Positions 33,947 to 45,394 of a DNA stretch of 64,000 bases are shown in pieces (the stretch's first letter is position 1; each line of letters starts with the position of its first letter). Origin of the DNA: Alkalispirochaeta americana (GTDB lineage: Bacteria; Spirochaetota; Spirochaetia; DSM-27196; Alkalispirochaetaceae); contig NZ_FTMS01000011.1 of assembly GCF_900156105.1 (NCBI RefSeq), positions 79,467-143,466 on the forward strand, given 5' to 3'. The notes under the pieces are model-generated. The model did no database searches and had not been told where the DNA came from. It saw only the letters and a program-made list of their open reading frames with translations. A program made the position numbers and the translations under genes.

Positions 33947-36900
33947 ATGAACTACCCTTTCTGTACCGTGGACACCACAACGTTGCATGGGCCGAAAGTA
34001 ACCGTCAGCACCTCGTTCCTGCGGGACAGGGCGTTGTTATTGCTGGCAGGACAGGCTTTTTTTACAGGACTCTCCTTCGGGTTGCTCTTCAACGTGGCCT
34101 ATACCCTGCTGGTGGTGGAGTTTGGTTCCGCCGGCCTGAGAACCGTCTATGTTCTGGTGGGGGTGACCGTTCCCTTCTTCACGATCGGTTTCAACGCGCT
34201 GGAAGGGAAACTCCATCTAGCCAGGACATCCCTGATCGTCACGGCCCTTTTCACGGTTCTTTTTTTCCTGGCCTATTTTGCCTTGCTCTTCCTGAACCTT
34301 TCCTGGGTCATCTACGCCCTTATGGTGATGAATACCATGGGAACTCTCTACCTGATGATGCTGCGGGGATCCCAGGCGGTGGAGATCTACGATGCCAGAA
34401 CGATAAAAAACCGCTACCCCAAGATTACCGGCGGGGAGATACTCGCCGTGGTTCTTGCCGGTATCATGGTGGGCCCCCTGACAACTCTCACGGGCTCCCT
34501 GGAACGGCTCCTGATTGTGGGAGGGGTCTCCATGACAGGTGCGTTCCTGATGGTTTTGATGGTTGTCGGTGAGTACATCGGCCCGGCAGAGGCCCGGCAC
34601 CACGCCCATCGTCACGAACAGAGCCGGCGCAAAAGCGATCACGGGGTCCGGGCCTTCCTGGCAATTCTGGGAAAACGCTATACCCTGCTGGTTTTTGGAT
34701 ACCAGATGATCACCTCCATGATCTCCCTGCTGGTGCAATATATTGTGTACTCCCAGGCGCAGCGCTTCTTTTTGACCCAGTCCGAGATGAGTCAGTTCAT
34801 TGGTCTGGCAAAATCTGGGACAACCGCTGTGAGCTTCCTCTTTCTCAGTTTTGCAGCGGGGCGCCTGTTGATACGCTTTGGTATGCCCCTGGGCCTGGCG
34901 GGAAGCCCTGCGGGAGTATCAGTAATGCTTGTGGCTGCTCTGGTAGCAGGCCTGGTCGAGGGAACTCCCGGCAGATGGTTTTTTATCCTGGTAGTGGTCT
35001 CCCAGTTTGTCGACTACGCAATGTATTCCGGTTTCGTAAAAACCTCTATCCAAAGCGCCTTCCAGCCGTTGCCTCCAAAAGAACGGGATATCGTTCATAC
35101 CTTTGCCCAGGGGATCGGAATTCCCGTCAGTTACGGCCTGGCGGGGCTGTTGCTTGTCTCCTTCGCCCGGATGACGCGCTACACCCCAACCGTGGCGGCC
35201 TACCTCACACTGATAGTGACGGGCCTCTGCGGAGTGGTGGGATTCTTTCTCTACCGGGCCTATAGTGCCCAGCTCCGCAAGACCCTCAGCCGGCGGAACA
35301 TTGGCGAGATGGAACTCAATCTGGAAGACGCATCCACAATGCAGGTTGTGGACCGGCTTCTTGAAGCGCAAGACCCCTGGATCCTTCGTAGCGGTCTGGA
35401 CCTTCTGGAGAAGGCGGCCCACCCCTCATATACCGATAGAATCCGGGACCTGCTGGAACGCCCTTTGCAGACAGAAGCCCGGAGGGATCTGCTGGAGCGG
35501 ATAGAACGGGCGAAACCAGCCTGGGGAAAGGATGCCGCGGAGCGGGCGGTTCTGCAATCGGACGATACGTCCCTCCGCTCTGCAGGAATCAGGGCGCTCT
35601 GCGCCACCGTGGATGAGCCGGCCAGTTCTGTGTCGGAATATCTCGAGAGCCCCTCTCCGGAGATCAGAAGCGCCGCCGTAAGCGGATTATTCCTCTACGG
35701 AGGAATTAATGGAATCCTTCAGGCTGGAAACGTCTTCAACTCCATGCTTGGTAGCTCTGATATCCAGGAGCGGGTCGAAGCGGCAAGCATACTGGAACGA
35801 ACAGGAATCAGAAATTTCTACCATCCCCTGATAGGTCTGCTGAAAGACCCCTCGGAGAGCGTGGTTACGGCATCTCTCAAGGCAGCTGGCATGGTCTGCC
35901 ACCCGGCACTGATCCCGGAAGTGCTTCCCTGGATTGATCCGGTAAGCACCCGGGCCGAAGCCATCTCCGCTTTGGTCAGGTTTGAGGGAGACCTTCTTCC
36001 CTGGTTAAAGAGGTGTCTCGAGGGGGATCCGGAAATTCCTTTCCCTCGATCGATCAGAATGATCCGCCTCTGCGCCCGGATTTCCGATCCTCGGGTGGGA
36101 ACGCTTCTCGAAGAGGCCCTCATGACCCGGAGCAACGGCGAGATGGCGGCAACGGTTCAAAGCGCTCTCTCGCAACGGGGCTACCGGGCCGTATCACCGG
36201 AGACAAGAAAAAGAGTTCTGGAACGGATTCTGGAAAACTCGGAAAAGGCAGCCCGGATTCTTGTGGCAACCCATCTGCTTGAAGCCCTGCACCAGGAGAT
36301 CAGACCTCTCATATCTGCGCTTCAGGACCAGTACCGGCGACAGGAGGACCGGATTTTCACCCTCTGCACCCTGCTGTACAATCCCGACGAGATCATGGGA
36401 GCCCGGGGAAAAATAATGGAGGGCACGGCAAAACAGAAAGCCCTGGCAAGTGAGATGCTCGATGTGCTCCTGGAGCCCGAGATCAAGCGTCATGTGATTG
36501 CCGTGATCGAAAATACAGAAACCGGGGATATCCCGCTACTCCGCGAGCTCTTTGGTTTATCCGTCATTGACGGGCACGGGCAGATACAAGAAATCCTGAC
36601 CCAAAACGATCTTTGGCCGGAACAATGGTTGCGCACCTGCGCCGAGTACGCGGCTGCCGTGACGGGAATAGCCGGTCACACCCTGGAGGAATCTATGCTG
36701 ACCACAATTGAACGGGTGATGACCCTGAAAGCTGCCGATATATTCTCCACCATTCCCGATGCAGTACTGGCACATATCGCTTCTATCGGAGAGGACGTGG
36801 ACGCTCCGCCAAAGGAAACTTTTATAAAAAAAGGCGAGATGGGCGACTGCATGTACATCATTCGGGAGGGACGGGTTTCGGTCCACGATGAGACCAGGAG

Positions 36901-37111
36901 CTTCGCCGAACTCGGGCCGGGTCAGGTGGTGGGAGAGATGGCCGTCCTCGATCCAGAGCCACGGTCCGCCTCGGTAACAGCCCTGGAGGAGACAAGTCTG
37001 CTCAAGATAGAGAAAGACGCCTTTGACTCGGTTATGGCCGATCACCCCGGGATTGCCCGGGGCGTTATTCATGTCCTCTGCAACAGGCTGCGGAACAGTC
37101 TGAAAAAGTAG
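33947..37111 (+). CDS. Nucleotide-translocase-like membrane protein fused to HEAT repeats and a cNMP-binding domain
   Basis: About 1054 aa. Residues 1-440 form about 12 hydrophobic helices resembling the ATP/ADP translocase (Npt/Tlc) branch of MFS carriers. Residues about 460-900 are helical HEAT-like repeats. Residues about 930-1050 form a cyclic-nucleotide-binding domain with the phosphate-binding cassette VGEMAVLDPEPRSASVTALE. I start at the ATG at 33947, though no clear ribosome site precedes it; the open frame upstream runs through the tRNA and terminator. The architecture suggests a transporter gated or tethered by a cytosolic sensor; substrate and direction are unknown. Confidence 0.85.
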   Translation: MNYPFCTVDTTTLHGPKVTVSTSFLRDRALLLLAGQAFFTGLSFGLLFNVAYTLLVVEFGSAGLRTVYVLVGVTVPFFTIGFNALEGKLHLARTSLIVTALFTVLFFLAYFALLFLNLSWVIYALMVMNTMGTLYLMMLRGSQAVEIYDARTIKNRYPKITGGEILAVVLAGIMVGPLTTLTGSLERLLIVGGVSMTGAFLMVLMVVGEYIGPAEARHHAHRHEQSRRKSDHGVRAFLAILGKRYTLLVFGYQMITSMISLLVQYIVYSQAQRFFLTQSEMSQFIGLAKSGTTAVSFLFLSFAAGRLLIRFGMPLGLAGSPAGVSVMLVAALVAGLVEGTPGRWFFILVVVSQFVDYAMYSGFVKTSIQSAFQPLPPKERDIVHTFAQGIGIPVSYGLAGLLLVSFARMTRYTPTVAAYLTLIVTGLCGVVGFFLYRAYSAQLRKTLSRRNIGEMELNLEDASTMQVVDRLLEAQDPWILRSGLDLLEKAAHPSYTDRIRDLLERPLQTEARRDLLERIERAKPAWGKDAAERAVLQSDDTSLRSAGIRALCATVDEPASSVSEYLESPSPEIRSAAVSGLFLYGGINGILQAGNVFNSMLGSSDIQERVEAASILERTGIRNFYHPLIGLLKDPSESVVTASLKAAGMVCHPALIPEVLPWIDPVSTRAEAISALVRFEGDLLPWLKRCLEGDPEIPFPRSIRMIRLCARISDPRVGTLLEEALMTRSNGEMAATVQSALSQRGYRAVSPETRKRVLERILENSEKAARILVATHLLEALHQEIRPLISALQDQYRRQEDRIFTLCTLLYNPDEIMGARGKIMEGTAKQKALASEMLDVLLEPEIKRHVIAVIENTETGDIPLLRELFGLSVIDGHGQIQEILTQNDLWPEQWLRTCAEYAAAVTGIAGHTLEESMLTTIERVMTLKAADIFSTIPDAVLAHIASIGEDVDAPPKETFIKKGEMGDCMYIIREGRVSVHDETRSFAELGPGQVVGEMAVLDPEPRSASVTALEETSLLKIEKDAFDSVMADHPGIARGVIHVLCNRLRNSLKK

Positions 37112-37117
37112 ACCCCC

Positions 37118-37594
37118 TTATTTTGGTGGATACTGCCGGGACCGGTCCATCGCCTTCTCTATCGTCTCGTACCCGGTACAACGACAGATGTTTGACTGAA
37201 GCCAGACCTGGCGCTCGATCCCGGGAGCGACTCCGGGCCATCGGCGGAGAAAGGCATCACCGTTGACGATAAATCCTGAGGTGCAATAGCCGCACTGAAA
37301 GCCCTCGGCCTGTTCGAAAGCCCTCTGAACCGGAGTCCCCTGCAGCCCCTCGATGGTGGTAATCGCCGTTCCTGCTACATCCACTGTCAGGGTGTAGCAG
37401 GACTTGATGGGAACTCCCGCAACCTGAACGGTGCAGGCACCGCAATCACCGTTCTCACACCCCCGTTTTGTCCCGGTGAGCCCCAGACCGCGGCGTAACG
37501 TGTGCAGGAGCGTGTCTCCGGGTCGAACCGCAACCTTACGATTCTCGCCGTTTATCAGAAGCACCAGTTCCGTCAATCCCTGGAAAATTTTCAT
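37118..37594 (-). CDS. Molybdenum hydroxylase [2Fe-2S] subunit
   Basis: 158 aa. The plant-type ferredoxin domain has CENGDCGAC plus a later Cys (KSC). The second [2Fe-2S] domain has CGYC and NICRCTG. Both clusters look intact. It is the small subunit of a xanthine dehydrogenase-type enzyme and passes electrons from molybdenum to FAD. It is the last gene of the three-gene operon, 37 bp after the FAD subunit. Confidence 0.93.
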   Translation of the reverse strand: MKIFQGLTELVLLINGENRKVAVRPGDTLLHTLRRGLGLTGTKRGCENGDCGACTVQVAGVPIKSCYTLTVDVAGTAITTIEGLQGTPVQRAFEQAEGFQCGYCTSGFIVNGDAFLRRWPGVAPGIERQVWLQSNICRCTGYETIEKAMDRSRQYPPK

Positions 37595-37631
37595 CAGAAA
37601 CGCTCCTTAAAATCTTCACGGTAATCTTGCA

Positions 37632-38592
<961 letters not shown>

Positions 38593-38606
<14 letters not shown>

Positions 38607-40986
38607 CTGCTTCGCTACCTTTCAGAAGTCCCCAGAGATACTCCGGGGTCAGGGGCAAGCGGTCCACCTGTCTTCCCACGGCCCGGGACAGGGCCGACGA
38701 AATCGCGCCGGGGACACCAATAATCCCCTGTTCTCCCAACCCCCGGGCACCAAAGGGACCGTCCCCTTGGGGTGTTTCCACAAAATCCACCACATACTGC
38801 GGGTGCTCACCAAAACGAAGCGCTTTGTAATCCCGCAGCGTTCCGTTTATCACCCGTTCCCGCTGATCAAAGCGAAAAGACTCGCGGGTTGCGTAGCCTA
38901 TACCCATGGCCATGGCGCCAACCACCTGGCCCCGGGCAATCACAGGGTTTATTACCCGCCCCACATCCATGGAACAGACGCTTTTCAGCACCCGAAAGGT
39001 GCCATCGCGGAGATCAACTTCAACCTCCACCCCCAAAGCGCCCAGGGTCCACTCCAGACCAGGCCGGCCCGCCCCCGTCTCGGGATCAATATGGCTCAAA
39101 TGACGAGCGATATACTTTCCCCGACCGATAACAGGACCGCCGATAGCGTTTCCGTTGGGGTAGACGTAGCCCAGAACCACCTCCGCAAGAGGCAATCCCT
39201 GGGAGGGATCATCCCGCAGGAAAACACGCCCCCCCCGAACCTCGAGATCCTCCTCGGGAGCCCGCAGGGGTGCCGAAGCAACGCGCTTGATCTGGCCCAC
39301 AGCATCTTCCACCGCTGCCAGAACAGCACGCCCCACCATGAAGAGGGTGCGGCTCGCTGCACTGGTCCAGTCGTGGGGCCCCCGGTCGGTCATCACCTCC
39401 CGAACGACATGGACCATGTGGAGGTCCATGCCCAAAGCCTCGGCAGTAATCTGGGCAAGACCGGTATGGATTCCCTGGCCCATCTCCACAGCCCCGGTGA
39501 TGACGTTTATCGAGCCATCTTCGTTGAAGGTCACCATCGCCCCGGCATCGGTAAAGGTAGGGATAGCCGGAGCCTTCCAGTAGCAGGAAACTCCCCGGGC
39601 CCGAACCAGATGCTCCTTGAGCATCTCCCGGTTCAGCCCTGACCTGTCCAAGGTCTGCTCCGGGGACGGGGAGACCTCGCACTGCCACCCGATATGCCGG
39701 ACCACCCGATCAAGACATTCCCGAAGATTCCCCGTGTTGGCATCCAGCTTGTCCTGGGCAGGCGTGGTATCGCCCTGCCGAACAGCATTCTTCCGCCTCA
39801 GCTCTACCGGATCCATCTTCAACCGTTCCGCCAGCAGGTCCAGGGCACGTTCCACGGCAAAACTCAGCTCGATATGACCAAAGCCGCGAAAGGCCGTGGC
39901 GAAGGGATGGTTTGTATACACGCAGTAACTGTCGGTAGCCACATGGGGAATTGCGTAGGGGCCGGTAGAGGCGTACGCAGCAGCCCGGCTGACATTTACG
40001 GCGTAGTCGGCGTAACCGCCGGAATCAAAGAGGAACTCGATCTCTGCGGCCAGGAGGCGTCCGTCCTCCCGGGCTCCCAGTTTTACCGTTGCTTCAAGGC
40101 CGGGCCCACCCGGCGAAGCTGTCATATCCTGCTCCCGGGAGTTCATCACCCGGACAGGCCGACCATCCATCTCCCGGGAAAGCAGATAGGCCAGGGGTTC
40201 GAGCTGGATCCCTGCCTTGCCGCCAAAACCGCCTCCCACCTCGGCAACTTCTATGACAATTTTCCCCGGAGGAATGCCAAAAACCCTGCTCATGATGCCT
40301 CGCACACCATAGGGGCTCTGGGTGGAGGTGCGTATCACCACCGTCCCATCGGCTTGTATCCGCGCCAGCGCTACCCGGGGTTCCATTGCAAGATGATCCC
40401 GGGGAGGAAAGCTGAAACAGCCCTGAACCACCACCTCGGCCTGAGCCAGAACAGCGGCGGCATCACCCTTGCGTATCCGGGAGTGATGGGCGATGTTTGT
40501 ACCCGGCCGGGGAAAGATCGCAGGAATATGGATATATTCATCCAGAGCAGGATGAAGCAAAACTGTTTCGGGCTGGAGAGACTGACGAAGGGTCGCCACC
40601 ACGGGCAACTCCTCGCAGGTCACCCGTATTAACGCGGCTGCTTGCCGGGCCGTGGCTTCGTCGTCTGCCACAACCGCTGCCAGGGGCTCCCCGGAGTATC
40701 GCACCCTCTCCACAGCCAAAGCGGGTTTGTCTCCCAGGTAGAGCCCCAGGCGCTGGGGGAAATCGCGCCCCGTAAAAACGCCTCGTACTCCGGGCAAGGC
40801 CCTGGCCCGGGCCGTATCAATTGAGGAAATTCTTGCGTGGGAAGAGGTGCTGTTCACCACCGCAGCGTAGAGCATACCCGGAATACAATGATCATCGGTG
40901 TACCGGGTTCTGCCCGTGGTCTTGTCCCGAGCGTCCCTCCGGGGAACAGGCGTCCCAAGAAATCCCTTCGAGCTGTCCTTCGCCAT
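38593..40986 (-). CDS. Molybdenum hydroxylase large subunit (xanthine dehydrogenase family)
   Basis: 797 aa, molybdopterin-binding subunit. Landmarks are AFRGFGHIELSFAVER (substrate-pocket Arg region), STQSPYGVRG, EMGQGIHTGLAQI and the catalytic-Glu motif GARGLGEQGI. It hydroxylates purines, aldehydes or other heterocycles; the substrate is not fixed by sequence. The operon order large-FAD-FeS is seen in many bacterial hydroxylases. The cofactor insertion proteins (XdhC, MocA) are not in the window. Confidence 0.92.
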
Positions 40987-41119
40987 AATGCACCTCCCCG
41001 GTCACAGAATTATACAACCCTGTTTTTGATCCTGACAACGAAGATCGGACCAAAGAGGCCAGGTCAGTTCATGAAGTCCCTCAGGACCCCGGGGGCTCCC
41101 CAATATCCCTCGGACTCAC

Positions 41120-42421
41120 TCACTCCCGAGGAATACCGAGGAGATCGCGCAACGAGGGAGTCAGAAACGTTCCCTGGGGATCCATCTTCTGGCGGAGATC
41201 AAGAAAATCCTGCCACCGGGGATAAATCGCGGAAAAATCATCCCCCCTCATGGCATGCCGCTTGGCCCAGTGCGGGCGCCCGCCGTAGCGGCGGAAGATC
41301 TCTTCCACGACCCCAAAGGCAGCGTAGCTATCAGCAGCCTCGGGGATGCGGCACACACACCCCACAGTGACGCAATCTCTCTCGAAGGCGTAGCTCAGCC
41401 AGGTCCGATCGGCCTTGAGAAACCGCACATCCATGGGGATATGGACAAAAGCGGGATTGCTGCGATCCTGCAGGGCAGCACTGAGCTCGTCAAAAAGTGC
41501 ATCGAACCGGTCCAGCGCCACAGTCCACTCGGCAAGTTCCAGCGTGGACCCTCGGGATTTTGTCACCGTGGCCTCGTAGAGCGTACCAAAAGATCGTTGG
41601 GTATGGCTAAAAAAGAGCCCCTTCAGAATGCGGTTTGCTGTCACCGTAAAAGAGGGGTGCTTCACGGTCCTTCCGTAGAGCCGGGCCGAGACCGCCCGGC
41701 GGTGCTTGATCCACCAGGGTTTTCCGGGCCCTGCCAGGGGCTCCCGGGCGTAATCTCCGGTAATAAGATAGCCGTAACCGGTATGAGGCAAGGAGAGTAT
41801 CCGCAGAAAGGGGTGCTTTTCCAGGAGACTGCTGTACCGCTCGCGCCAGACCGTATCCTTTACGGGCCGTTCCGTCACGGCCAGCCGAAACCCGGGGTCG
41901 CACCGCAGGGTGATGGTGGAGAACACCCCCAGCACCCCCAGAGAGAGCCGCAAGGCGGGCATCTCGGGATCGTCCTCATGGAACTCCCGGACCTCGCCCC
42001 GGGCAGTAACAACCCGACAGGCCACCATGTGATCACCAAGGAGGCGTCCCGTGCCGGCCGTGCCGTGGGTCCCTGTGGCAATCGCTCCGGCCAGGGTGAC
42101 TGTGTCGATATCGGGCAGAGCCGAGAGGCTCCACCCCTGGCGATCGATCTCCCGCAGAAGAACTCCCAGACGAACCCCGGCCTGGGCCGTAATCTCCCGT
42201 TTCTCCGGGTCGATCCGCAGAATCTCGCCGTACCGGTCAAAGGAGATGAGCTCCTCGGCACCAGCGGCGATATCAGCAGAGGACTGCTTGTTTCCGTAGG
42301 GGCGAATATTCCGGGCCGCTCCCACCGCCCGGGCAAGATCCTCCTCCGTGGAGGGCTCATGAAGCTTTTCGTACCTGTGTCGTATATTCCCGTTCCAGCT
42401 GACCCATTTTTCATCGCTCAT
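41120..42421 (-). CDS. Aldonolactone oxidase-like flavoprotein (VAO/PCMH fold)
   Basis: 433 aa resembling D-arabinono-1,4-lactone and L-gulonolactone oxidases. The FAD domain has LPDIDTVTLAGAIATGTHGT near residue 110, and the C-terminal domain ends RPHWAKRHAM...DPQGTFLTP. Where family members carry the GHS motif whose His binds FAD covalently, this protein reads NKQSS, so FAD is probably non-covalent. It is a single gene; the link to a sugar-acid pathway is not visible. Confidence 0.82.
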   Translation of the reverse strand: MSDEKWVSWNGNIRHRYEKLHEPSTEEDLARAVGAARNIRPYGNKQSSADIAAGAEELISFDRYGEILRIDPEKREITAQAGVRLGVLLREIDRQGWSLSALPDIDTVTLAGAIATGTHGTAGTGRLLGDHMVACRVVTARGEVREFHEDDPEMPALRLSLGVLGVFSTITLRCDPGFRLAVTERPVKDTVWRERYSSLLEKHPFLRILSLPHTGYGYLITGDYAREPLAGPGKPWWIKHRRAVSARLYGRTVKHPSFTVTANRILKGLFFSHTQRSFGTLYEATVTKSRGSTLELAEWTVALDRFDALFDELSAALQDRSNPAFVHIPMDVRFLKADRTWLSYAFERDCVTVGCVCRIPEAADSYAAFGVVEEIFRRYGGRPHWAKRHAMRGDDFSAIYPRWQDFLDLRQKMDPQGTFLTPSLRDLLGIPRE

Positions 42422-42490
42422 ATCTTTGCACCACTCCTGGAGAAACGATTCTCATTCCCGACCCCCGCAACCGCCTGTCGTGACAGGTAA

Positions 42491-42513
42491 TCCCGGACTG
42501 CCCCAGTCCGGGA
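42491..42513. terminator. Hairpin between the FemAB-like and lactone-oxidase-like genes
   Basis: TCCCGGACT and its complement AGTCCGGGA form a 9-bp stem with loop GCCCC. A second short hairpin (CCTGTC/GACAGG, 42474-42487) lies next to it. There is no T tract on either strand, so this could be a weak terminator or mRNA-end structure after the FemAB-like gene. Confidence 0.4.
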
Positions 42514-42552
42514 CGACCGGTCAAACATACTGACGTATTTCTGAAAGGGCTA

Positions 42553-43644
42553 TCAACGGCGGTGAAATCCCTGTTGATGAAACTCCTGCGAGAGAAACGC
42601 AGCGTAACGATCCTGATCCAGAGGATAATCCCAGCACCCCAGAGAGTGATAGAGTGTTCCGCCAAAACCCGTCTTGAAGCGGTAGAGACCGTGCATGGGG
42701 TGCTCCGGATCGGGCCGGGGCGCTACGCCGAACATATCGTACTGGCTACACCCCCTCGTCCGGGCAATGTTCATCGCTTCCCACTGAAGCGCATAGGTCG
42801 CCATGACCTTGCGCTGATTCCCCGCCGATGCGCCATACAGGTAGGACGCGCGGTTTCCCGACAAGACCAGAAACATCGCCGCCAGAGGAATTTCTTCAAG
42901 AGAAGCCACCAGCAAAAGAACCTCTGTTGATGTGCCCTCGGCCCTGGCCGCCAGAACCGCCCGAAAATACTCGATATCATGAAGAACAAGACCGTTTCGA
43001 TCGGCCGTTTCGGTGTAAAGCTGGTACCAAGTCTCCAGAAAATCCATCCCCAGGCATGTTACCTCGACACCCCTTCTCTGCGAGAGGCCGATATTATAGC
43101 GGGTTTTTGGCTTCATCTGCGCCAGCAACCCCTCGGGCTCGTGCCGAAGATCCAGATATATGGTATTTGAAGGCAGAATATTTGTTGGTGCCTTCTTCAG
43201 GTTCCAGGAGCATGTATTAAAGTTAAACCGCAACTCCTGCATCTTTGCCTGGGGTGGACCAAGCCAGTGCCCCTCCTGGTCATAGAAATCGGCATCCTTT
43301 GCCCAAAAAGACTCCCAACACAGATCGTAGCGGAGGCAGAAGCAATTCCGGGGAAGAAACTCCCGAAGGCACTCCGAAAGCTCCTCCAGAAACGGCCCTT
43401 GATCTGCTTCATCAGGCTCAATCTCGGGACCGTAGGGGACATAGGCGATGCAGGAGGAACGATCTACCTGCTGCAAGACAACCAGAACATCGGCCATCGG
43501 CCCATTCCAGCTCCCCGCACGGAAATCAAGGGCCAGAGAGCGCACGCCCAGAGACCCTTTCAGGGAAGACCAGAATGCCGTTTGTTGCACGATGGGAGTG
43601 GAGAAGAGCTCTTCAGGGTATTTCGGACGAAGACTTGTAATCAT
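42553..43644 (-). CDS. FemAB/GNAT-like aminoacyl- or acyltransferase
   Basis: About 363 aa. Two GNAT-like halves are suggested, with KPKTRYNIGLSQRRGVEV (typical of FemX/peptidoglycan-bridge enzymes: 'K.R..I..A...GV') and a later LYGASAGNQRKVMATYALQW block; both are hallmarks of the FemABX family, which add amino acids to lipid II from aminoacyl-tRNA. The start is the ATG at 43644. It has no own ribosome site, but a five-codon ORF with GGAGG upstream (43647-43664) ends 2 bp before it. It diverges from the YesN-type regulator. Confidence 0.75.
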   Translation of the reverse strand: MITSLRPKYPEELFSTPIVQQTAFWSSLKGSLGVRSLALDFRAGSWNGPMADVLVVLQQVDRSSCIAYVPYGPEIEPDEADQGPFLEELSECLREFLPRNCFCLRYDLCWESFWAKDADFYDQEGHWLGPPQAKMQELRFNFNTCSWNLKKAPTNILPSNTIYLDLRHEPEGLLAQMKPKTRYNIGLSQRRGVEVTCLGMDFLETWYQLYTETADRNGLVLHDIEYFRAVLAARAEGTSTEVLLLVASLEEIPLAAMFLVLSGNRASYLYGASAGNQRKVMATYALQWEAMNIARTRGCSQYDMFGVAPRPDPEHPMHGLYRFKTGFGGTLYHSLGCWDYPLDQDRYAAFLSQEFHQQGFHRR

Positions 43645-43741
43645 GGCTAAAGGTCGGGGATCATAGTAAACTCTGCCTCCGGTGGCAAGGGCCTGGAGAC
43701 ACGCATCAGAGCGCAAATCATCTGACCGTCAGGGAGAAACC

Positions 43742-45394
43742 ATGGGAAAACCCTACAGAATGGTCCTGGTCGACGACGAGGACGAAATCCGTAGCAGAAT
43801 TGCCTCACACATCTCGCCCGAAAGCGGCTTTACCGTGGCAGGAACAGCAGGAAACGGCTACGACGCGCTGGAACTTATCGAGCAACTCGCCCCTGACGTG
43901 GTTCTCACGGATATCAAGATGCCCTACATCGACGGAATCGAACTGGCATCGATCCTGCGCCGTGATTATCCCGCCATCAGGATAGGCTTTATCTCGGGCT
44001 ATAACGATTTCGATTACGCCCGCCAGGCCGTACAGCTCCAGGTCCGCAGCTATCTCATGAAACCCCTCACCCGGGAAGACATCCTCGCCTTCCTGGGAGA
44101 GCTCAAAACCGAGCTGGACCAGGAGTTTGCAAGCCGTTACAGCCAGGAAACAATGCAGCGACAGTACCAGGAGAGCCTGCCCCTCCTGGCAGAAAAGGCC
44201 CTGGCAGAACTGCTCACATCGCCCCGGACAGAACAGGCCCTGATCACCCAAAGCCTTCAGCAATACGGCGTGGATCTGGACGATACAAACTACGCCGTGG
44301 CCCTGATCAGGATCGAACGATCGGAAGAACACTGGGATATCCTGGAGTTCGAGAAGGCAAAACTGGGAGTCCGGAACAACATCAGCCATAACTTGGACGT
44401 CCACGAGATAGATCACTATTCCTGTTCCTTTCAGGAGGATCTCGTCTTCCTTCTCAAGGAGAACCGCACCGCCTTTCTCCAGGAAATTGACGCGATCCTC
44501 TACCAGACGATTCGAAAGGTTGAACATTTTCTCTCGATCCGAATCTTCCTCGGCCTCAGTCGGCTCACAAGCGGCTACAGCCAGCTCCGGGGCGCCTACA
44601 ATGAGGCGGCCCGGGCCTACAGCACCGGACGAATGCACAATCTGAGCCTGGTCATGTACTCGCCCCAGGCCGATTCCCCGACTCCGGCCCAACCGCTCCT
44701 GCTCCCGGAGGAGGAACAACAGGAACTGCAGCAGGCCTTCCGCTTTGGCGACACCCGAAAAATCGAGGCCGCCTTCACAGGACTTCGCGATCGCGTAGCA
44801 ACCCTTCGTCGGGACCAGACACCCCACCGGCTGGGGGCATCCTTTCACGCTCCCCCGAAGGACATACTCCTGGTGCGGTTTCTCATGTTGGGAATCACCC
44901 ACACCCTGATCGACTATGCCCGGACCGTTGACGTGGACATCCGGACCGTAGCACCCGAGGACATTCTTGAAACTCTCCTGCGGATGCAAAGCTTTGAGGA
45001 ATACCTCCAGTGGGTAAAAAGAACCGCGGAATCGATCCGGCAAAAGAGCCAGAGCAGTCGCCTCGACAGCGGCGAAGAACTGCTGGCTCACGTGATCACC
45101 TACCTGAAACAGAACTTTTCCGACAACCAGATGACCATGCAAACCGTCTGCGCCGCCTGCGGGATCAGCATCTCCTATCTGAGCCAGCTCTTCCGAAAAT
45201 ACCAGGCCACTACCTTCGTCCGATACCTGACAAAACTCCGCATGGAGCACGCCCGGGAACAACTGCTCCTCTCGGGAAGCAGGGTTGTGGAAGTCGCCGA
45301 AGCCTGCGGCTACCGCGACATCTATTACTTCAGCCACTGTTTCAAGCGGCATACCGGGCTTCCGCCCAAGGCGTACCGTGAAAAAAACCTCTAG
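43742..45394 (+). CDS. YesN-type response regulator (receiver + AraC HTH)
   Basis: 550 aa. The receiver domain has phospho-acceptor Asp57 (VVLTDIKMPYIDG) and the switch Lys in LMKPLT. A long middle region (about 130-440) separates it from a C-terminal AraC-type double helix-turn-helix (ISYLSQLFRKYQATTFVRYL, then VAEACGYRDIYYFSHCFKRH). The ATG follows AGGGAG. It is followed by its kinase (17-bp overlap) and then by sugar-binding and mgl genes, which are the probable targets. Confidence 0.93.
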   Translation: MGKPYRMVLVDDEDEIRSRIASHISPESGFTVAGTAGNGYDALELIEQLAPDVVLTDIKMPYIDGIELASILRRDYPAIRIGFISGYNDFDYARQAVQLQVRSYLMKPLTREDILAFLGELKTELDQEFASRYSQETMQRQYQESLPLLAEKALAELLTSPRTEQALITQSLQQYGVDLDDTNYAVALIRIERSEEHWDILEFEKAKLGVRNNISHNLDVHEIDHYSCSFQEDLVFLLKENRTAFLQEIDAILYQTIRKVEHFLSIRIFLGLSRLTSGYSQLRGAYNEAARAYSTGRMHNLSLVMYSPQADSPTPAQPLLLPEEEQQELQQAFRFGDTRKIEAAFTGLRDRVATLRRDQTPHRLGASFHAPPKDILLVRFLMLGITHTLIDYARTVDVDIRTVAPEDILETLLRMQSFEEYLQWVKRTAESIRQKSQSSRLDSGEELLAHVITYLKQNFSDNQMTMQTVCAACGISISYLSQLFRKYQATTFVRYLTKLRMEHAREQLLLSGSRVVEVAEACGYRDIYYFSHCFKRHTGLPPKAYREKNL

